64,000 bases of DNA from Kineosporia aurantiaca JCM 3230 (GTDB lineage Bacteria; Actinomycetota; Actinomycetes; Actinomycetales; Kineosporiaceae), in assembly GCA_000719025.1 (NCBI GenBank), contig JODP01000001.1, positions 620,001 to 684,000 of the forward strand, given 5' to 3'. Positions 60,224-64,000 of this stretch are shown piece by piece. The stretch's first letter is position 1. Each line of letters begins with the position of its first letter. The position numbers and the translations under genes were made by a program. The notes below the pieces were generated by a model. It did no database searches. It was not told the origin of the DNA and saw nothing but the letters and a program-made list of their open reading frames with translations.

Positions 60224-60561
60224 TGGCCTCCCTTTCCACCCACGTCCTGGATTCCGGCACCGGCAGGCCCGCCGAGGGCGTCCCGGTGCAGTTGGAGATG
60301 AAGGACGCCGGCGGCTGGGTATCGCTGGCCGGCGCGGCAACCGACGCGGACGGTCGGATCCGCGACTGGGGTAGTGACGTGATCGTCACGCCAGGAATCT
60401 TCCGCCTGACGTTCGGAACCGGAGAATGGTTCGGACAACAAGGCCGGGAGTGCTTCTACCCGGAAGTGACGGTCACGTTCCAGGTCGCGGACGGCGCTGC
60501 TCATTTCCATGTGCCGCTCCTGCTCTCGGCCTTCGCGTACTCGACCTACCGAGGGAGCTGA
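60223..60561 (+). CDS. uraH: 5-hydroxyisourate hydrolase
   Basis: 112 residues, transthyretin-like: LSTHVLDSGTGRPAEGVPVQ (family start with catalytic His), WVSLAGAATDADGRI (Arg), and YSTYRGS (the C-terminal YRGS tetrapeptide hallmark). Hydrolyses 5-hydroxyisourate to OHCU. ATG 60223 overlaps the uraD stop by one base (TGATG). Confidence 0.96.
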   Translation: MASLSTHVLDSGTGRPAEGVPVQLEMKDAGGWVSLAGAATDADGRIRDWGSDVIVTPGIFRLTFGTGEWFGQQGRECFYPEVTVTFQVADGAAHFHVPLLLSAFAYSTYRGS

Positions 60562-60564
60562 CGC

Positions 60565-61446
60565 ATGGGCATCGTTCTGGGGGCCAACCAGTACGGCAAG
60601 GCCGAGGTCCGACTGGTGCACTTGGACCGGTCCACGCCGCGCCACACCCTGACCGACCTGAACATCAGCAGCCATCTGCGCGGCGCGTTCGATGCCACCT
60701 ACCTGACCGGCGACAACTCCGCCGTGCTGGCCACCGACACGCAGAAGAACACGATGTACGCCTTCGCCCGCAAGTACGGGGTGGGGCAGCCGGAGGACTT
60801 CGCGATCCGCCTGGCCGGTCATTTCGTCGAGTCGCAGCCGCAGGTCACGGGCGCGCAGATCGAGATCGACCAGTTGCCCTGGGCCCGGATCAACGATCAC
60901 GACCACGCCTTCGCCCGGCCCGGCGGGGAGCGCCGCACCACCTCGGTGACCCGGGACGGCGACCGGCTCTGGGTGATCTCCGGGCTGGCCGACCTGGTGG
61001 TGCTGAAGTCGACCGGCTCGGAGTTCCACGGCTTCCCGCGGGACGAGTACACCACGCTGCCGGAGACCGACGACCGGATCCTGGCGACCGCGGTGACCGC
61101 CCGCTGGCGCTACTCCTCCACCCACGTGACCTGGGGCGAGATCTACCCGGAAATCCGCGCGGTGCTGCTCGAGACCTTCGCCACCACGCACAGTCTCGCC
61201 CTCCAGCAGACCCTGTACGCGATGGGCCAGGCCGTGCTGGAGAAGTTCGGCGAGGTGGCCGAGGTGCGGCTGTCGATGCCGAACAAGCACCACTACCTGG
61301 TCGATCTGACCCCCTTCGGGCTGGACAACCCGAACGAGGTGTTCATCGCCGGCGATCGGCCGTACGGTCTGATCGAGGGGCAGGTGCTGCGCGAGGAGGC
61401 TCCCGGCGCGGGGCCGGCCTGGCAGTTCGTTCCGGGTTTCGTTTAG
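60565..61446 (+). CDS. Urate oxidase (uricase)
   Basis: 293 residues. T-fold uricase: NQYGKAEVRLVHL (start), YLTGDNSAVLATDTQKNTMYA with catalytic Thr, GLADLVVLKSTGSEFHGF with substrate Phe, and MPNKHHYLVDL near the C-terminus. Oxidises urate to 5-hydroxyisourate, cofactor-free. ATG 60565, 3 bp after uraH. The first enzyme of the pathway although third in order. Confidence 0.96.
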   Translation: MGIVLGANQYGKAEVRLVHLDRSTPRHTLTDLNISSHLRGAFDATYLTGDNSAVLATDTQKNTMYAFARKYGVGQPEDFAIRLAGHFVESQPQVTGAQIEIDQLPWARINDHDHAFARPGGERRTTSVTRDGDRLWVISGLADLVVLKSTGSEFHGFPRDEYTTLPETDDRILATAVTARWRYSSTHVTWGEIYPEIRAVLLETFATTHSLALQQTLYAMGQAVLEKFGEVAEVRLSMPNKHHYLVDLTPFGLDNPNEVFIAGDRPYGLIEGQVLREEAPGAGPAWQFVPGFV

Positions 61447-61482
61447 TCCCTGGCTTTTCGGCGAGCTCATTGGGAGCGTGAC

Positions 61483-62721
61483 GTGTTCGACGAGGCCTTC
61501 CGATCTTCCCTCGACGCCCTGCTGGAACCGGCCGACGCCCAGGCTGCGCGCTTCCCCGGCGAGGCGGCCACCCGTCAGCCGGTGCACACGGTCTACGTGC
61601 CGGCCGACCAGTTCGGCGTGAGCACCTGCACCGAGTGGGGTGAACAGGCGCTGGCTCTCCTGGCCTCCTCGGCCCCCACCCCGGTGTCCCTGGCCGGGGC
61701 GGCGGGTCTGGATCCGTTGCTGATTGAGGACGTTTATCCGCGGCTGACCACCAAACTCGCCTCCCAGCCGATCGAGGATCTCCGGATCGACTTCGAGGAC
61801 GGCTACGGGCTGCGCCCGGATTCCGAGGAGGACGCGGCGGCTTCGGCGGCCGGGGCGGCCCTGGCCGAGTTGTCCCGCCGGCCGGACGCTCCGTTGCTCG
61901 CGGGTACCCGGATCAAGGGCCTTCAGGCGGCGACTCGCTGGCGGGGCCTGCGGACGTTGGGACTGCTGGTTTCGGAAGCCGTTTCGCAGGGCGGTCTGCC
62001 CTCGCGCTTCGTGGTTACGCTGCCGAAGGTCGCTCACGTCGCGGAAGTCCATGCGGGTGTTCAGGTTTTGGAACATTTGGAAACTTCGTTGGGGCTTGCC
62101 GCGGGATCCTTGCGGCTGGAGCTTCAGATTGAGGTTCCGCAGGCGGTTTACTCGCCCGACGGTGCGGCCGCGGTGGCCCGGCTGGTTCATGCCGGTTCTG
62201 GGCGGATCGAGGGTTTGCATTACGGAACCTACGATTTCAGCGCGGCGGCCGGAGTGGTCGCGGGGTATCAGTCGCTGGAGCATCCGCTGGCCGATCACGC
62301 CAAGGCGGTGATGCAGCTGGCCGCGGCCCAGACCGGGGTGCGGGTCAGCGACGGCTCGACCAACGTCATCCCGGTCGGCTCGGCGGCCGAGGTGGCGGCG
62401 GCCTGGCGGCTGCACGCCCGCCTGGTCGGCCGGGCCCTGGGCCGCGCGCTGTACCAGGGCTGGGATCTGCATCCGGGACACCTGGTCACTCGGTATGCGG
62501 CGACCTACGAGTTCTACCGGGGCCAGCTCGCCCCCAGCACGGCCCGGCTCAAGGCCTACACGGAGAAGGCGGCCACCGGCGTGATGGACGAGCCGGCCAC
62601 CGCCCAGGCCCTGGCCAACGCCGTCCTGCGCGCGGTGGAGTGCGGGGCCTGTGACGACGCCGAGGTGCTGGCCGCCTCGGGGCTGGACCGTACCGGGCTG
62701 CTCGCCCTGGCCCGACGCTGA
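61483..62721 (+). CDS. CitE/HpcH-like TIM-barrel protein (DUF6986-type)
   Basis: 412 residues, no classic purine enzyme. Motifs match the HpcH/HpaI-CitE-malate synthase superfamily: LRIDFEDGYGLR (about 105), VTLPKVAHVAEV (about 172), LELQIEVPQAVYS with the likely metal-binding Glu (about 206), LHYGTYDFSAAAG, and GWDLHPGHLVTRYAATYEFY. Such enzymes join or split glyoxylate/pyruvate and acyl groups. In this operon a role in handling glyoxylate from ureidoglycolate is inferred. GTG 61483; allB follows 12 bp on. Confidence 0.75.
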   Translation: MFDEAFRSSLDALLEPADAQAARFPGEAATRQPVHTVYVPADQFGVSTCTEWGEQALALLASSAPTPVSLAGAAGLDPLLIEDVYPRLTTKLASQPIEDLRIDFEDGYGLRPDSEEDAAASAAGAALAELSRRPDAPLLAGTRIKGLQAATRWRGLRTLGLLVSEAVSQGGLPSRFVVTLPKVAHVAEVHAGVQVLEHLETSLGLAAGSLRLELQIEVPQAVYSPDGAAAVARLVHAGSGRIEGLHYGTYDFSAAAGVVAGYQSLEHPLADHAKAVMQLAAAQTGVRVSDGSTNVIPVGSAAEVAAAWRLHARLVGRALGRALYQGWDLHPGHLVTRYAATYEFYRGQLAPSTARLKAYTEKAATGVMDEPATAQALANAVLRAVECGACDDAEVLAASGLDRTGLLALARR

Positions 62722-62733
62722 ATGGGAGACCGT

Positions 62734-64000
62734 ATGCTGGACACCGTTTTCCGGGCTCCCCGGGTGATCACCGTGGTGGGCGAGTCGGCCCGCTCGATCG
62801 GCATCCGGGACGGGCGGATCGTGGCGATCGAGCCACTGGACGCCCCGCTGGAGGCCCGGCGCACGATCGAGCTGGGCGAGGACGTGGTGCTGATGCCCGG
62901 CCTGGTGGACACCCACGTGCACATCAACGAGCCGGGCCGGACCGAGTGGGAGGGCTTCGAGACCGCCACCCGGGCCGCCGCGGCCGGCGGCGTCACCACC
63001 GTCATCGACATGCCGCTGAACTCGATCCCGCCGACCACCACGGTGGAGGCGCTGGAGATCAAGCGGAAGTGCGCTGAGGGCGCGGTTTTCGTGGACACCG
63101 GGTTCTGGGGCGGGGCGGTGCCGGGAAACCGGGACGATCTGCGGCCGCTGCACGACGCCGGGGTGTTCGGGTTCAAGTGCTTCCTGCTGCACTCCGGGGT
63201 GGACGAGTTCCAGCCCCTCTCCTCGGCCGAGCTGGAGGAGTACCTGGCCGTGCTGCAGGACTTCGGCGCGCTGATGATCGTCCACGCGGAGAACTCGCAG
63301 GCGATCGACCGGGCCCCGGCGCCGGAGGGCGAGCGCTATCGGCGGTTCCTGGCCTCCCGCCCGCGCGGGGCCGAGAACATGGCGATCGCCGAGGTGATCG
63401 AGGCCGCCCGCTACACCCGGGCCCGGGCCCACATCCTGCACCTGTCCAGCTCGGACGCGCTGCCCATGCTGGCCTCGGCCAAGCGCGACGGCGTGCTGAT
63501 CACCGTGGAGACCTGCCCGCACTACCTGAGCTTCGCCTCCGAGGCGATCCCGGACGGCGCCACCCAGTTCAAGTGCTGCCCGCCGATCCGCGAGTCCGCC
63601 AACCGGGAAATGCTCTGGCAGGGCCTGAAGGACGGGGTGATCGACTTCATCGTCAGCGACCACTCCCCCTCCACCCCCGAGCTGAAGCGCTTCGACATCG
63701 GCGACTTCGGGGTAGCCTGGGGCGGCATCTCCTCGCTCCAGCTCGGCCTGCGGGCGGTCTGGAGCCAGGCCCGCACCCACGGCTTCACCCTGGCCGACGT
63801 GGCCGAGTGGATGTCGGCCCGCACCGCGAACCTGGCCGGGCTCTCCCGCAAGGGCCGGATCGCCCTGGGCTACGACGCGGACCTGTGTTTGTTCGCCCCG
63901 GACGAGGCCGGGGTGGTGACGGCCGCGGCCCTGGAGCACCGGCACCCGATCACCCCGTACGAGGGCATGGCGCTGGCCGGCGTGGTCCGGGAAACCTGGC
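62734..64000 (+). CDS. allB: Allantoinase, partial (continues beyond window)
   Basis: At least 422 residues, open at the right edge. Amidohydrolase motifs: PGLVDTHVHINEPGR (metal HxH, about 57), VFGFKCFLLHSGVD with the carbamylated Lys, IVHAENSQAI, AHILHLSSSDALP, and IVSDHSPSTPELK with the Asp. Hydrolyses allantoin to allantoate. ATG 62734 with GGGAGA upstream. The allantoicase gene may follow right of the window. Confidence 0.95.
   Translation, partial: MLDTVFRAPRVITVVGESARSIGIRDGRIVAIEPLDAPLEARRTIELGEDVVLMPGLVDTHVHINEPGRTEWEGFETATRAAAAGGVTTVIDMPLNSIPPTTTVEALEIKRKCAEGAVFVDTGFWGGAVPGNRDDLRPLHDAGVFGFKCFLLHSGVDEFQPLSSAELEEYLAVLQDFGALMIVHAENSQAIDRAPAPEGERYRRFLASRPRGAENMAIAEVIEAARYTRARAHILHLSSSDALPMLASAKRDGVLITVETCPHYLSFASEAIPDGATQFKCCPPIRESANREMLWQGLKDGVIDFIVSDHSPSTPELKRFDIGDFGVAWGGISSLQLGLRAVWSQARTHGFTLADVAEWMSARTANLAGLSRKGRIALGYDADLCLFAPDEAGVVTAAALEHRHPITPYEGMALAGVVRETW

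Noticed and set aside
60019..63945. 1308-residue open frame on the minus strand opposite the ureide operon
   Set aside because: It is the reverse of well-supported uraH, uricase, CitE-like and allB genes; composition is Gly/Arg/Gln/His-rich, typical of antisense GC-rich frames.
1..64000. tRNA, rRNA, insertion sequences, integrases or prophage genes
   Set aside because: I looked for T-loop GTTCGAxTC patterns in intergenic DNA and transposase/integrase motifs and saw none; a tRNAscan run would settle the tRNA point.

Overview
The window is GC-rich, densely coded DNA with frequent GTG starts and 1-13 bp start/stop overlaps. Its gene content is typical of an actinobacterium: MMPL exporter, IdeR/DtxR-type regulator, PPOX-class F420-type oxidoreductase, a c-di-AMP riboswitch in front of an NlpC/P60 gene, and an actinobacterial HNH protein. 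The genome is probably chromosomal and Kineosporia-like, but the genus is inference. I see no insertion sequence, prophage, CRISPR array, rRNA or tRNA.

Layout. 1-2.8 kb: TetR regulator with a palindromic operator at the left edge, then a DUF3311/sodium:solute symporter pair whose symporter is frameshifted. 2.8-7.2 kb: DEAD-box RNA helicase and two tandem paralogous multi-pass membrane proteins; the second runs antisense into a NUDIX gene. 7.0-10 kb: NUDIX hydrolase, a lone QueE-like radical SAM enzyme, a SUFU-domain protein and a TauE/SafE permease. 10.0-10.2 kb: an array of TGATCA-centred repeats. 10.2-14.2 kb: a four-gene ABC importer. 14.7-18.7 kb: MFS exporter, a secreted lytic transglycosylase with Pro/Thr and Ala/Lys tails, and DUF427. 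18.7-23 kb: an MMPL-histidine kinase-response regulator operon. 23-28.5 kb: TehA/SLAC1 transporter, 2OG-Fe(II) oxygenase, MarR, CsbD and a DUF4097-like/DUF2089 pair. 28.8-33.5 kb: a Gly-rich membrane protein and an ABC exporter divergent from a second kinase/regulator pair. 33.5-42.2 kb: a secreted dimethylformamidase-beta-like protein, acyl desaturase with palindromic operator, PPOX protein, serS, a sugar-phosphate mutarotase, HNH protein, NlpC/P60 with c-di-AMP riboswitch, and DtxR/IdeR with a highly structured upstream region. 42.6-50.7 kb: a 1608-residue helical-repeat protein interrupted by about 385 residues of Pro/Thr/Ser/Gly repeats, then pdxH, citrate synthase and serC. 50.8-55.2 kb: a sulfate ABC importer and a cysteine-free Rrf2 regulator. 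55.2-59.5 kb: methyltransferase, secreted beta-propeller-like protein, tandem-duplicated Lrp and quinone oxidoreductase. 59.7-64 kb: the ureide (urate to allantoate) pathway uraD-uraH-uricase, a CitE/HpcH-like protein, and allantoinase running off the right edge.

The strongest leads for something undescribed are: the multi-helix structured element between dtxR and the giant repeat protein (with a four-codon coupling ORF in front of the latter); the CitE-like enzyme embedded in the ureide operon; the dispersed TGATCA repeat family, one copy of which forms the end of a kinase gene; the upstream ORFs and inverted repeat of the sulfate operon; and the H1-like tail on the transglycosylase.
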